Assembly (NCBI GenBank): GCA_027946555.1
Contig: JAPEVC010000106.1
Location: forward strand, 57,979-121,978
DNA length: 64,000 nt
Direction: 5' to 3'
Origin: Gnomoniopsis sp. IMI 355080
Lineage: Eukaryota; Ascomycota; Sordariomycetes; Diaporthales; Gnomoniaceae
The position numbers and the translations under genes were made by a program. Positions 10,701 through 21,817 of this stretch are shown here, piece after piece; within the stretch, counting starts at the first letter, position 1; each line of letters begins with the position of its first letter. The notes beneath the pieces were generated by a model. That model had not been told where the DNA came from, made no database searches, and saw nothing but the letters and a program-made list of their open reading frames with translations.

Positions 10701-12635
10701 CCGACAGACAGGTGTACTTGAGGTACGCCCGTGCTATGGGCTTTCAAAACACTGGAATATTCTTATTCCTAACCATCGCCTTTGCAGTATGTCTCAAACT
10801 TCCAGGTATGCTAAATCAACACCTCGAAAGCTCCGCTTGCTCTCATCTAGCCCTGCTCAGTCAGTCATTTCTAACCGTGGGCAGACCTTTGGGTTCAATG
10901 GTGGTCCACGGCCATTCAGCAAGGTAACATGCGTGGCAACAACTACTGGATCGGTATCTATGCAGTACTAGAGGTGCTCCCCCTTCTAGTGCTAACTGCA
11001 TGCATCTTGTGAGTCCGCGAGCCAATCATGCAGTCAAAGGCTTTAGTCTTGCTCACACTCCTAGGACTTCAGTCATCTAATGTTCTTTACCGTGCCTGCA
11101 TCGGCTTCCTCTTTGCACGCCAGTCTCCTGCGGACAATACTCCTCGCGCCGTTTGCATACATTAGCCGCCTCGACACTGGAAGTCTCATGAATCGCTTAA
11201 ACCAGGACTTGCTCTTCGTGGACGCTCTGCTGCCTTTGGATCTATTCAATACCTGCGCCGAGCTGTTCACTTCCTTGATTCAATTGGTACTAGTTGGCGT
11301 GGTCTCGAAGCAAGCACTCAGTGTCCTCCCGGTCCTGGTTGCCGTACTGTATCTCATCCAACGAGTCTATCTCCGTTCTTCCAAACAGTTGCGTCTTCTG
11401 GATCTCGACTCCAAAGCAGATCTGCACACCAAGTTTGGCGAGACGGCATCTGGACTCTCCGTCATTCGTGCCAACGGCTGGGTTACGCCGATGCGACAGA
11501 AATTCATGGAGAAGCTGGACAGGTCTCAAGAGCCATTCTATCTGCTATACATGGTCCAGAGATGGCTTCAGCTCGTGCTCAATCTTGTGGTTGCTGGTCT
11601 CGCTATAACAATCGCTGGGGTTGCCATTGCATTGAAGGGTAAAGTTGCTGCTGGAAGCGTGGGTGTGGCATTCCTGAATATCACGACCCTTGGTGAGACG
11701 CTGACCAACTTCATGACCTCCTGGACTTCACTAGAGACTTCTCTTGGCGCTATCTCTCGTGTGAGTTCCTTCGAGAAAGAAACGCCAACAGAGCATGAGC
11801 AGCAGTCAACAGTGGGCGTGCCCAAGAATTGGCCGAGTGCTAGCCAAATCATTTTCAACAATGTCTGGGCTGCCTACGACGACAAAGGGGATGGTTCGAA
11901 TTGGACACTAAGCGGCGTGACTCTGACTGTGCAGCCAGGTGAGCGAGTTGCTGTGTGCGGACGAACAGGTTCGGGAAAATCGTCGCTGCTTCTCACTTTA
12001 TTGGGCATGCTGAAGACGTCCATCGGCAGTATTCATGTCGACGGCATTGATATATCTGGCCTGCAAATGAGCGCCCTCCGTCGTCGCATACAAGTCGTTT
12101 CTCAAGACAGCTTTTTCGAACCGACCTCAACGTTTCGGCAAGAGCTAGATCCGGACAGCAGACTTGAACATGGGAAAATCGAAGAACTGCTACGAGACTG
12201 TCGTGTCTGGGAGGTCGTCGAGATGTCAGGCGGTCTTGTTGGTAAAAGAGCTGACGCGAAGCTGTCGGCGGGTGAGGCTCAGCTCCTGGCCATTGCAAGA
12301 CTCCTACTCCAGAACCCGGCGGGAGCCGGGGGTCTCATTCTTCTCGACGAAGCTACAAGCAGGTAAGTTTGTCCACATGCAATCCGGAACTGCAGCGTTC
12401 CCCAACGTTTCTGCTGACGCGTGGTCCTTTGCTTCTAAGCTTGGATCGTGAAACGGAAGCACATATCGAGACAGTCATGGCTGCGAGACTACAACACACA
12501 ACTGTCGTTGCCATTATGCATCGACTGGAGGCGATTGAGACATACGACAAGGTCGCTGTCCTTGATGAGGGCGTTCTAGTGGACTTTGGTAATGTCCAAG
12601 ATGTAAAGGCTAGATGTGAACTCTTCAGTGGATGA
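7738..12635 (+). CDS. ABC transporter, ABCC/MRP subfamily (11 exons)
   Basis: Full-size exporter of about 1423 aa. Exons: 7738-7944, 8003-8528, 8584-8801, 8854-9133, 9198-9431, 9483-10192, 10266-10428, 10482-10805, 10885-11008, 11073-12362, 12440-12635; all phases agree. It starts with extra membrane helices (TMD0-like), then TMD1 and NBD1: Walker A GKTGSGKS, Q-loop 'CSQTPW', signature ISGGQ, Walker B VVLLDD, H-loop TTHD. TMD2 ('HLMFFTVPASASSLHASLL') and NBD2 follow: GRTGSGKSS, signature LSAGE, LILLDEATSS, H in 'MHRLE'. NBD1 ends its Walker B in DD instead of DE, the degenerate site typical of ABCC proteins. It probably exports conjugates, toxins or secondary metabolites at the plasma or vacuolar membrane. 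The 3' splice site at 11072 was chosen over one at 11064 because only it keeps frame. No biosynthetic cluster lies beside it. Confidence 0.9.
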
Positions 12636-12900
12636 TTGCCGATGCCATTCTTCAGACGCTTTACTCCAACCTTGGAACACATGCAGCACTCTGTATCGGG
12701 CGGTTGAATACGCCACCATGTGAGCAAACAACGGAAATTTGAAACGAAGAATTAATGCGCGCCAAACGTCAAGTTCAAATCTCAAGCTACCTACGTGTCG
12801 AGCCATTTGGAGGCAAAGACTGCAGCCCTGTGACGAAGACTCACCGAGTCACCGTATTTAGCGACCTGCTGCAACACATGAACTCAAGTACGGCCCTCCT
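12636..12900. other. Intergenic
   Basis: 3' flank of the ABC transporter gene; no feature seen before the 5S-like relic. Confidence 0.5.
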
Positions 12901-12990
12901 TGTGAGCCCATCCTCCGCCGAGATCCAGTGAGGGCTGGGTTAGTAATCAAGTGGGTGACCGTTAGCGAGTACCCAGTTTTATACTTACAT
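12901..12990 (+). pseudogene. 5S rRNA-like relic
   Basis: The stretch 'GGGTTAGTAATCAAG' + 'TGGGTGACCGTTAGCGAG' matches the 3' half of fungal 5S rRNA as I remember it (GGTTAGTAGTTGGGTGGGTGACCACCAGCGAAT). Preceding bases near 12907-12920 vaguely match the middle (CCCGTCC...GCCG). The internal-promoter segment expected as AGTTAAGC is not present and several differences are C to T or G to A. Dispersed 5S genes and pseudogenes are usual in Pezizomycotina. I therefore call a mutated copy, not an active gene. Confidence 0.5.
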
Positions 12991-13421
12991 AGTAGTATGT
13001 CTTTGCTTTTCTTTTACCTCTTGAAAGAGGCAGTGCAGTGTTCGCCACTGAAGCCGCAATTGAGGCCGCTTCAAGAGTAATCGTCGGGCATATCCATTGA
13101 ACTCCAAAATCTCACTTTCAAAGACTACGCATTCTACTTGATCTCAAGCGTACGGGCTAGGCATTTTCTTTTAGGTTGAAAGTAACATCCATTACTATAG
13201 ATAATGGCATGATGGCCAACGTGGACCGCGTTTATCACGGGGTCCTGCCAAGAAATTAAAGTGGTAATTCCCCTTCAAATGGACTGAAGCTTTACGCAAC
13301 AAGTCGGCCCAATCCAAAAACGCCCAAAATGCTTGCAGTCTATCCCAAGCATGATTAAATCAGATACTGCTTCCAAAATACCCTGTCATGGCCTCGTGTC
13401 CTGCGGTTTCGTGTTGTTCGC
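12991..13421. other. Intergenic
   Basis: 3' flank of the GPI-protein gene; nothing further recognised. Confidence 0.5.
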
Positions 13422-13862
13422 TTAGAAGAGTGCGACGGCAGCACCCATGCCCAACACGAGGGACAAGCTGCCCAGCTGCATGTTGGCGGATGCTCCTGAC
13501 GAGCTGGAGCTGGAGCTGGAGCTGGCAGTCGAGGTTCCGGTCGAGCTGCTGTCGTCCGAAGATGTGGACGAAGCAGTCTTGCTAGACTTGGATGAAGAAG
13601 CGGTGCTGGTAGAGTTGCCGTAGCCGTAGGCGCCGCTGCCTGTGCCTGTGACACTGGCACCAGCGCCGGTAGCACCAGCTGCTCCAGTGGCCGTAGCGAC
13701 GCTGGTGGCGACACCGCCGGCTGCTGAGGTCGCGAGAGTTGTCTGAACGCCCGAGGCAGTGACAGAAGCGGCTGCGCCAGGTGCCCCGGCGACAGCGGCG
13801 ATAGTGGTGACGGGAGAGGTGGCCAGGACGGCGAGGAGAACGAGCTGCTTGAAGGAGAACAT
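13422..13862 (-). CDS. Small Ser/Thr/Ala-rich GPI-anchored cell-wall protein
   Basis: Single-exon gene of 146 aa. Residues 1-22 form a signal peptide (MFSFKQLVLLAVLATSP, then Ala-rich cleavage region). The mature chain has no Cys and is made almost wholly of Ala, Gly, Thr and Ser, with a long serine run at about residues 105-122, so heavy O-mannosylation is expected. It ends in a hydrophobic tail 'LGSLSLVLGMGAAVALF' after small residues 'SSGASAN', the pattern of a GPI attachment signal. It is likely a surface or wall mannoprotein. The serine run is encoded by GCT/GAG-type trinucleotide repeats visible near 13500, so length variation between strains is likely. No enzymatic domain is present. 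Confidence 0.85.
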   Translation of the reverse strand: MFSFKQLVLLAVLATSPVTTIAAVAGAPGAAASVTASGVQTTLATSAAGGVATSVATATGAAGATGAGASVTGTGSGAYGYGNSTSTASSSKSSKTASSTSSDDSSSTGTSTASSSSSSSSSGASANMQLGSLSLVLGMGAAVALF

Positions 13863-14745
13863 TTTGGCGGCTGAGTTGATGAGGTGACGAAGCGTGGACG
13901 AGTTCTCGTGGGTGGTTATTAATTAAATTTAGCGAGCGTGTCGAGATGTTGATGATTCGTACAGACCTGAACGAGAGTATGCAGTGAGGCAGAGGGAGGT
14001 ATAAGTATTAAAATAAAGTGACGGACTTGAACGGCCTGGAGTAAAGTGGATGAGATGAAAGGATACCTTGGGTATCGGTGGTCACCCCTTGAGAAGGTTT
14101 GCCGACATTAATTTATGGGGAATCCATGCCACGGAGCTCGTGTCTGTCCATCTGACCTTGGTCTCGACCTTGGTTCGATCCTTGAAAAATGACAGGAGAC
14201 CTCCCCAGCCTGCCAGCCTGATCTGAAAGAAGGACAACGCAGTGCCCGGGCCCGGGGATCCGCCACTCGTGTTCCTTGCGGCAGCCGGCCCCAGCAAGGC
14301 GAGCTCTCTTTTATCCCGGGGACCAATGAGAGAGCCTGCTCCACTCAGCCTTTCCTCTCAGCTGGGCATGTTGGCCCGTTGCAGTCCCAGCGGGAGGGCT
14401 GTGGATTTCTGTGGGGCCTGATCGACGACCCGCTGTCGTAATCTGCGGAAAAGGGGGGCTGGATGTGCTCGCTCGGTTGCTTGTTGTCGTCCATCCGATG
14501 TCTAATCGTAGCTCTCACCTCACACTCTGTGGACACCCGTCAGCCCATGCCGCCATGCTCTCAAAGCCAGCCACGTATCTGCAGGGACACGGTTTTGTAC
14601 AGGTGTTGGTTTTGGCAATTATGTGTCAAGCAAACATTGTAGAATGTGGCAGTGAACCCCAGGATTCAGGATCGGAAGACTGGAGTCGACGCGTCCACCT
14701 GCTAGGCTGTTTAAAAGCAAGCTTTTCAATCCCTGCAGCCCTGGC

Positions 14746-14763
14746 TACCTAGGTACCTAGGTA
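14746..14763. repeat. TACCTAGGTA palindrome, two overlapping copies
   Basis: Two copies overlapping by two bases (14746-14755 and 14754-14763). See the finding on the dispersed palindrome. Confidence 0.7.
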
Positions 14764-15795
14764 TGTCCGAGACACCGCTGGCACGATTCAGTACTACATT
14801 CGTATATCCACAATCCTCTCAACCCCCAGGCTCCCAAGTAAATAGGGCAGGGGGATAACATAAGGTCAGATAGACCTGATAGCTGAGCTTATTAGACATG
14901 CCATCATAATGGGAAAAGGGAAAAGGCAAGGTCTATAAAATGGCAGGCTCGTCATGGACCCACGTCGAAGAAGGTGATGCCCTGGAATCTAAAATTAGGC
15001 GAGGCTCCACAAAATATGTGCCTGGTTCGGAGGTGAGTGTTACATCGTGCAGCAATTTTCTCCGCGGTCGTCTTCTGGGCATGAAAATACGGTCTTCAAC
15101 GTCAGTGTCAACCAAAAGACTCAGTTTAGTCAACGCGGCAAGATTAAACTCGAAGCGTTCTTGTTTATCCGAAGAGCATTGTAAAATTTTACGAGGCCGC
15201 TGCTGCAACTCGACTCTTCAGACGAGGTCATGTCTGCATCACAATACGATACAGTACCTCTTTGCTATGGTAGACTGTGGTACACGGACTCAGACTCGCC
15301 GCAGGAATATTGCTTGCTCATGGACAACGTGCAGCTGTGTAAGGTCGCGCTCAATGAAATATCATTACTATATTCTCAGATTACCAAAAAAGCAAATTCC
15401 GCAAAGTGCGTGCATTGCTGCTGCTGAAGCGAAATGGTGTGGAGGTTGGACCCGGGATATGCATCAACACCAATCTAGAGGCTTCGGCACATGCCATGTA
15501 CCTGTACGCCCAATCATTTGGCAAGTCTACTTTCGCCGACTCCGAGGCCCTGAGTGAGAGATATCATCGAGTTCAAAGCTCCGCCTGTGTTGAACCCATG
15601 CGTCACAGGACCAATCGCAAGTACCTATGCATAGACTGGCCTATAGAAGCCAGCGGGTCTGGCCTACCTATTTAGGTACCTGAGTACCTATGTATACCTG
15701 TTTGGATGTCAATCCATAGTTTCTCACAGAGATCTTGTGCAATTCTACTGTAAACCTGTCAGGCGGGATATTCAACTATACCATAGTAGAGTACC

Positions 15796-15805
15796 TACCT
15801 AGGTA
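15796..15805. repeat. TACCTAGGTA palindrome
   Basis: Exact copy inside a longer 'gtacctacctaggtaggtag' stretch that is itself near-palindromic. Confidence 0.7.
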
Positions 15806-16248
15806 GGTAGCCGTTGTCAGGGGATCGATGTCGGTAGCGAACTGGCCAAGTCTGACCAGGGAAAAAAGCGACTGCCCAGCTGTCTTGTTTGCCAAACCCC
15901 TTGGCATCTTCCACGATAAATCACTATGAATTATCTGTTGGATAGCCACAGGGAGCATCAGTTAGCCGACCATACTGTGGTGTAGTGTGCGTATGACGGC
16001 TATTGTTATCCGTTACAAGGCACTGTACATGTCATGCACCAATCATTATATACTCAGCCACGCTCGGCAGGGCCAACATCCTTTCCGACTGGTAGCAGAA
16101 TATTGATATTGTGCATCGTGATATGAAGTGGCTACCTCGATGAAAACACCCCTGGGTATAGACTCACACCAAAAGCCATCTATGGAGCCTTTAGCACCGT
16201 GTAATCTAGCCCCAAAACAAAAAAATCCCAGTGTCGATGCAGTTGTCA

Positions 16249-18868
16249 CTATATGCTGCCATGTTGCGGCTGTCTCTTTGGATCTTGAAGTCTTGCCAGT
16301 TCCAACAGCAGCCGGTACATGTAGATTGTCCTATCCACCTCCCTAAAGGCTTGAGCATACCAGGCTCGCCCTTGCTCAGCGATGAACCTCGCCGCCTCCT
16401 GTCCAGCCTCGGTTGACGTAAGATGAGAGACCAGCTCTGGAAGCTCTTCTAAGCCTTGACTCACCGGCACATAATGCAGCCATGGTATGAGGCGCTCGTC
16501 GTGCCACTCACGCAGTATTGTCTGTTTTAGTGGAGTAGAGCGCGAAGCTAGAAGCTTGTAGAAGCGCCCGCTGATGCCGTTGCCATCCATGTCAAATACG
16601 AGACGGGATTTGAACGGCCGGTTGGCGTCTTCCCAGGACTTCACTTTGAAGTATGCCCTCTCGTCGTTGCATCGCCTTGTCGTGCACTGAAAGATCCTGG
16701 TGAATGCCACGTCAAACATTCTACTATTCAGGAACGACGTGGTTATGCGGCGAAGTACGCCATCCTCCTCTCGAAGATATGAGTGCTGTCGTTTTTGTAT
16801 GTTTTGTGCCAATTCGACGAATCTTTGGCGGTGATAATGTCTCCAGCTGTTATCTTGTGCAAAACCGCCGGTGGTCGAGCCAGCCCAATACAAGTTGTTC
16901 TTTTTATTGTCCCAGTCGACATCGTGTGCCTCTTCGTACAAGAACTCCGGTTCCATATAGGCCGCACTGGGATACAGGATGTCGCCCATAGTTGATAATG
17001 AGCCGGTCGAAAGTACCGGGATCGAGCCTTCGAGGAGCCGAAAAGATAGAGGACTCATCAGGAGGCCGTGCATATTGCCATACTCCGGGTTCCGGCACAA
17101 GTCGGTCGCAGACACTAGATCAGTGACAAATGGGAGGGCAAAATCCTTTTCGGCCATGACTAATTGCCGGGTGCTGGTCCTGTCGCTTTTTGTGAAGGCG
17201 CAGTATTTGGTCAAGGAATCCCACACGGACCGCTTGGACATAATGGTGAGTGCGGAACGTCCGTTATCTTGGGTGGAGCCTTCCAGAGGGAAAAGGACCC
17301 TGGGTTCATCGATGTGGTTGACTAGGACCTTTACATCCGGGAGTGAGCCGCCCAAGTCTCGGAAAAGCGTGTTGAACATGAATCCGATGTTCCTATCGAA
17401 TGTGCGTTGTGCATGGGTACAGTGGGTAGTGCCTTCGCGGCCAGAAAAGTCACAGGCCCAAAGCTCACTGCCTGGAATATCTTGTACGAGCTCCATAGCA
17501 TCGCGGATTTCTTGACCACTCAATTTCAAGAGCGGGGATATGGCCTCATGTATCAGATCAAACTCGTCGATGATGGGTGACTGGTGGGATTCTGCAAAGG
17601 CATACCATGCCTCAAAACCAGGTGGCGGATCCATTTTATATCGACGTCGATACTCCTCGTGAGCAGCGGTGAAGTTCCTCGACTGGGCTTGAAGCATGTT
17701 TTCAAAGTTGGTCCGAGCATTCTGGACGAGGATCTGAACTGGATGCCTTTCCGGATATTTCAGCTGTGTTGCAGGCTGCGCAACCCTGACACTGATGTTA
17801 TTGGAAAGATAAGGAGTGAGTGACAGAAGGAAGAACACCCAAAGGAACGATCTAGCTCTTGCCTTCTCCGGAAGCGTGTATATAACTTGGCCTAGAAATA
17901 CGAAAGATGCTGTGATATACACCAAGACCCGATCAGCCGAATATACTTTGAATGGATCCTGGGTCGACATGATGCTGAATAGTCCTATGGAGGCAGCTGT
18001 ACGCCAGGAACAATGCCGAATCTAGTAGTTTCATCAGAATTATAGACAATGAGAAGTATGTGAACTAGAACCATACCATCTTGAAGGTGAAATACCAAAA
18101 GAATGCTTTGCTCACCCCAAGAGCCAGCACTCGTACAGGTTGTAACTGAGGTAAACCAAAAGTAAAACCGCTCACAAACACCGCAATGACCAGAAGCCGA
18201 ATGACACACTGCGACAGTGGAAGAACCAAGCTTTCAACGTCAATGTGTAAGGAAGCCTTGTGAGGTATCTCAGGTCCATGCCCAAGCAATGAAATGGTCA
18301 CATAAACGACCAACTGTGCAACAAGAGGAACACTGAAAAGGGCTTCTGAGTATCCAAATTCAAGATGTGAGGGCCATTTTAAGGCAATAATAGCGAGTGC
18401 GGCAACAATAGTGGTGCCGCAAAGCGTGTTGGCCAGAGGGGAAAATATTAAGGATATGGGCCCCCGTGATACGGAAGAGGGCTGCGCATGGATCCCGAGT
18501 AATCTGTAAGACAGAATTATCAACGGACTCAATGCTGGAAAAATGTTCGAGGCTTTGTCTTCTGCTGCAAATAGGCAGTGTACTACTAGGCCGATAGAAA
18601 CCACCCAGATCGACACGTTGGGGATTGGCGGCTTGGCCCATTTGAAAATATTTGTTCGAGGGTTTGCTGGGTTCCTTTCGACAACAGGAAACTTCCAGAC
18701 CGTATATACAATTATCCAAGCCAGTGTCTCAGAGTAGAGGTGAGGCTCAATTTCAGATTCTCTGTCGAGTAGTTGCTTTTCGAAGACGTTGCACAAAAGA
18801 GTTGCAGCAACTGAACCCGTGACTGGATCGTCCTTGACGTATTTTTCAATGATTCCATATCCCCACAT
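16249..18868 (-). CDS. CAP10-like glycosyltransferase, family GT90, with N-terminal membrane helices
   Basis: Two exons, 18077-18868 and 16249-18021, joined across a 55-nt intron (GTATGG...CTACTAG), give 854 aa. Without the join each exon would look like a separate gene. Exon 1 encodes about seven to eight hydrophobic helices. The second exon continues with two more and then a soluble domain (about residues 380-850) with GT90/CAP10 marks: 'LYWAGSTTGG', 'FKSRLVFDMDGNG', 'GRFYKLLASRSTPLKQT' and 'WLHYVPVS'. Family members transfer xylose or related sugars (beta-1,2-xylosyltransferase in Cryptococcus Cap10/Cxt1) in the Golgi. The multi-helix N-terminus is common in ascomycete members. It diverges from the GT15 gene at 19904, suggesting shared control and a joint role in wall or secreted-glycan assembly. 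Confidence 0.85.
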
Positions 18869-19903
18869 TGTTGCATTTTAGATACTTCGGCCGGGCAGGA
18901 ATATCGAATCTAGAAAGTTAGGAATCCATTTCAATATGTAAATGTTAGTATATCGGGTTGCGAGGCATGAAGCTGAAGCAGTGGGATGGAGAAGTACTTG
19001 ATTTAACACGTAATATGAGCGAAGCGTCTACTTTTAGGAATTTCTAGGGGGTCATTCCAGCTTGCATAAAAGGGTCATGTCTCGATTCAAAAGCTAAATG
19101 TGTGTCTGGGCTTGGAAATGGGGCTTAATTCCATAGCCGAATGAGGCCAAGAGACGGCCCATGACATTGAACGAGGTACTCTATCCACTCGGGGTTGCAA
19201 AACCATAGATCCTAAGCACGAGACAATTAGCACGGGATCCAGCCAAGGCAGTAATATTTATGTAGTACATGTGAAAGAGAAAGATCGGTACAGAGGGCTA
19301 ATTGAACTTGATACTCTAGAGCAACTGCATCTCTGTGTGTTCTTCAAGTGTTTCATTACCCGGCTGGCAGTCTTCTTGAAAAGCTTATTGAGCGCCAAGC
19401 CGCTGGTGTACCAAATGTCTCAGAATACGACGGAGGGCATTCCTGAGCATTCCTCCCAGGGCATTTAGCTATTCAAAAGCAATGGGACTAACCTTGCCAG
19501 CCTATCAAATTGGGCATGATGGAAAGGCGTACGAGCAGCCAGATCTTATGTAAAACACGTTGGAGCTAACTAAGGACCATTCCTCAACTTCGCGATAAGG
19601 CACACAAGTGCCAGACAACTCGCAACTGATCGTCTTCAACTTCTTCTGCCACCGCGCACGTGCCATTGGCACATGTTTGCAGAGGCGATTTCTGGCCTCA
19701 CGCAGGCGGCACTTGCTTCCTGGTGGTTATGGTGGTCAACGAACGCCAGTGATAAGCTTTTGCCCTCCGGTCCGTCTCATTCATCCTATTGCATACCCAA
19801 GTACCTAGGTACATAGGCACTCAACGGTCTATAATCTTTAGGCACCTAACTGACTTGCGCTCAGCTGAGGTTTACTCAGCTTTGCGATAACATTGTCTAC
19901 ACA
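18869..19903. promoter_or_regulatory. Shared divergent promoter region of the GT90 and GT15 genes
   Basis: 1.03 kb between two outward-facing glycosyltransferase genes. No ORF is supportable. It contains one TACCTAGGTA palindrome at 19802-19811, about 90 bp before the GT15 start. No clear TATA element was picked out. Co-regulation is inferred from layout only. Confidence 0.4.
19802..19811. repeat. TACCTAGGTA palindrome
   Basis: Exact copy in the GT15 upstream region. Confidence 0.7.
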
Positions 19904-21480
19904 ATGTTGCAGCGCCTCGGCTTGCTCATGCACCGCGTGTCTGTCCCTACGACGTCCTGGCTTTTGATATCTTTAGCCACGGCATTGATCATCGAGGTGT
20001 GCATACACCTGTACTCGTATCAAGTACCCATTCCGGATCACGATCTCGACGCTCCCTTTTCCACAACATGTCAAGAACCTGATCCCAGTACTCCGCGGGA
20101 GAACGCCGTCTTGGTAATGCTGGCGCGGAACTCAGAGCTCGAAAAGGCCAAGTCGACGGTCGAGAGCGTCGAGCGTGCCTTTAACCGCTGGTACAACTAC
20201 CCAATTGTCTTTCTAAATGACGAGCCATGGAGCAATGATTTTGTACAACAGCTCAATGAGACCAGTAGCGGTCTCGCCACGTTCGAGGTCATACCTGAAA
20301 GCTCTTGGGGTTTCCCAGCATGGGTTGACGTGGATTCTGCGAGACAAGCTTTCGTCGAGCAGGGCAAGAAGGGCATTCCTTATGCCGGTCGTGAGGGATA
20401 TCACCACATGTGTCGCTTCTTCTCTGGGTATTTGCGCACTTTCAGGGACCGGTAATCGATACAGATTCAGAACTGACCGATACGCAGACATTTCTACCAG
20501 CTAGATGCTCTAAAGGATTACAAATGGTACTGGCGGCTCGAGCCAGATGTTGAATTCTCCTGTTCCATAACATACGACCCCTTTGTGCAAATGGCGAGGC
20601 ATAACAAAGTATATGGTTTTGTGATTGCATTGTGGGAGGTGGGCAAGACGTGTCCATCTCTTTTCCGAACAGCAGCCGACTGGATGGAAGCACATGGAAT
20701 TCGACCCACGAATCTGTGGACCGCCATAATCGAGAGTTCCTGGGCACCATCTCCGTTTCGAATGTTTCTAAAATTTTTGGCCCATCGTGACCGGCATGGC
20801 GATGCCTGGAGTCTATGTCACTACTGGAGCAATTTTGAGATTGCAAACATGGAGTTCTTTCGCAGCCAGCATTACCAGCAGCTTTTTGAGCATCTGGACC
20901 GAAGTGGCGGATTCTATTATGAAAGGGTAGGTCCTCTACTCCGTACGTAATCAATTATATGATCAAGAAACCTTTCTAACAGAACAAGTGGGGGGATGCG
21001 GCAGTGCACTCGCTAGCCGTAGCAATGCTGCTTGATCCACAACAGGTCCACCACTTCAAGGACTTCGGCTACAGACATGGTAACTTCTATCAGTGCCCAG
21101 CTAATGCGCCCGGAGGCCAATTACCGGAATCAGAAGTACTGGGAAACGCCCCGTTGTCAGAAGGTAATCTTGAGTCTGAAGGTGGCATTGGTTGCCGTTG
21201 TCAATGCGATCATCGGTCATTCGGAGAGCGAAATTTTTCGAGTTACTGCTCCTCAAGGCTCAACCAGCCTAACAGCCGCCAGAGAACTTGGTTTCAATGG
21301 ATTCTTATGGACCGAGACTTGCGACTAATGCGACTTCTTGTCCTTGGCGCTATTGGTGGTTGTGTATTGCTTGCTGTTAGATTTTGGTTGTCTCAATGGT
21401 CCATCAGCATCGTTCTAGGGCTGTTCGTGGTATTGGGGATGACCTCTATTCTTCGAGTGGTAGACTTTTTCTACTTTTAA
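19904..21480 (+). CDS. Alpha-1,2-mannosyltransferase, family GT15 (KRE2/MNT1-like)
   Basis: Three exons, 19904-20427, 20488-20926 and 20989-21480, give 484 aa. Residues 18-37 form the type II signal anchor. The catalytic domain shows the GT15 order: 'ENAVLVMLARNSEL', 'WYNYPIVFLNDEPW', 'YHHMCRFFSGHFY', 'YWRLEPDVEFSC', 'YGFVIALWE', 'CHYWSNFEIANMEFF' with the nucleophile-region Glu, and 'FYYERWGDAAVHS'. The second 3' splice site was set at AACAAG (20988) because it restores ERWGDA; using CAG at 20982 would insert Asn-Lys. The family extends O- and N-linked mannan in the Golgi. Oddly, the last ~65 residues hold two more hydrophobic helices where KRE2 proteins normally end in a short Cys-rich tail ('CRCQCD' is present just before). 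Confidence 0.85.
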
Positions 21481-21817
21481 CGTCCCCAGAGCCCACAAGA
21501 CCGTACGATGCAGCGTATATAATGTAGACAATGATGTAGAACGATGACTAAATACATACATACTCGCCTTAGTCATGGTGGAAGTACCTCGATCTTGGTC
21601 CTTCGTGTTGCGAAGACTACCTAGGTACGTTCGTTGGCATGTCGGTACCTAGGTTAGCCTCCAGTTTCAGGCGCCAGATGCATTTCGAACACAATATGCA
21701 GGTAAAAATGCTGCTCTTTATTTTACAGTAAAATAGATCAAAAAGATGTACAGTGAAGTTTCCAAATGTACGTTAGAAGAGAAGCTAGACCACACACATG
21801 CCTCGGACCGTACCCAC
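21481..21817. other. Convergent intergenic gap
   Basis: 3' flanks of GT15 and the polygalacturonase gene. One exact TACCTAGGTA at 21618-21627 and a nine-of-ten copy near 21645; otherwise nothing. Confidence 0.5.
21618..21627. repeat. TACCTAGGTA palindrome
   Basis: Exact copy, with a near copy (TACCTAGGTT) about 30 bp downstream. Confidence 0.7.

Larger units (their letters stand above)
13863..16248. other. Long intergenic region, no confident gene
   Basis: 2.4 kb. A 205-codon plus frame at 14940-15557 directly follows a TATAAA, but a minus frame overlaps it and neither looks conserved. Two plus-strand frames, 15230-15427 and 15406-15675 ('VRALLLLKRNGVEVGPGICI'), read in a protein-like way. 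The only intron that would join them is about 36 nt, too short to trust. Copies of the TACCTAGGTA palindrome occur at both 14746 and 15796. Confidence 0.4.

Noticed and set aside
7738..12635. Secondary-metabolite cluster around the ABC transporter
   Set aside because: No PKS, NRPS, terpene or tailoring gene lies next to it; the only neighbours are a broken membrane protein gene and a GPI protein.
14940..15557. 205-codon plus frame right after TATAAA
   Set aside because: Cys/Arg/Ser-rich, overlapped by a minus frame of similar quality; no domain; TATAAA only 3 bp before the ATG cannot be its promoter.
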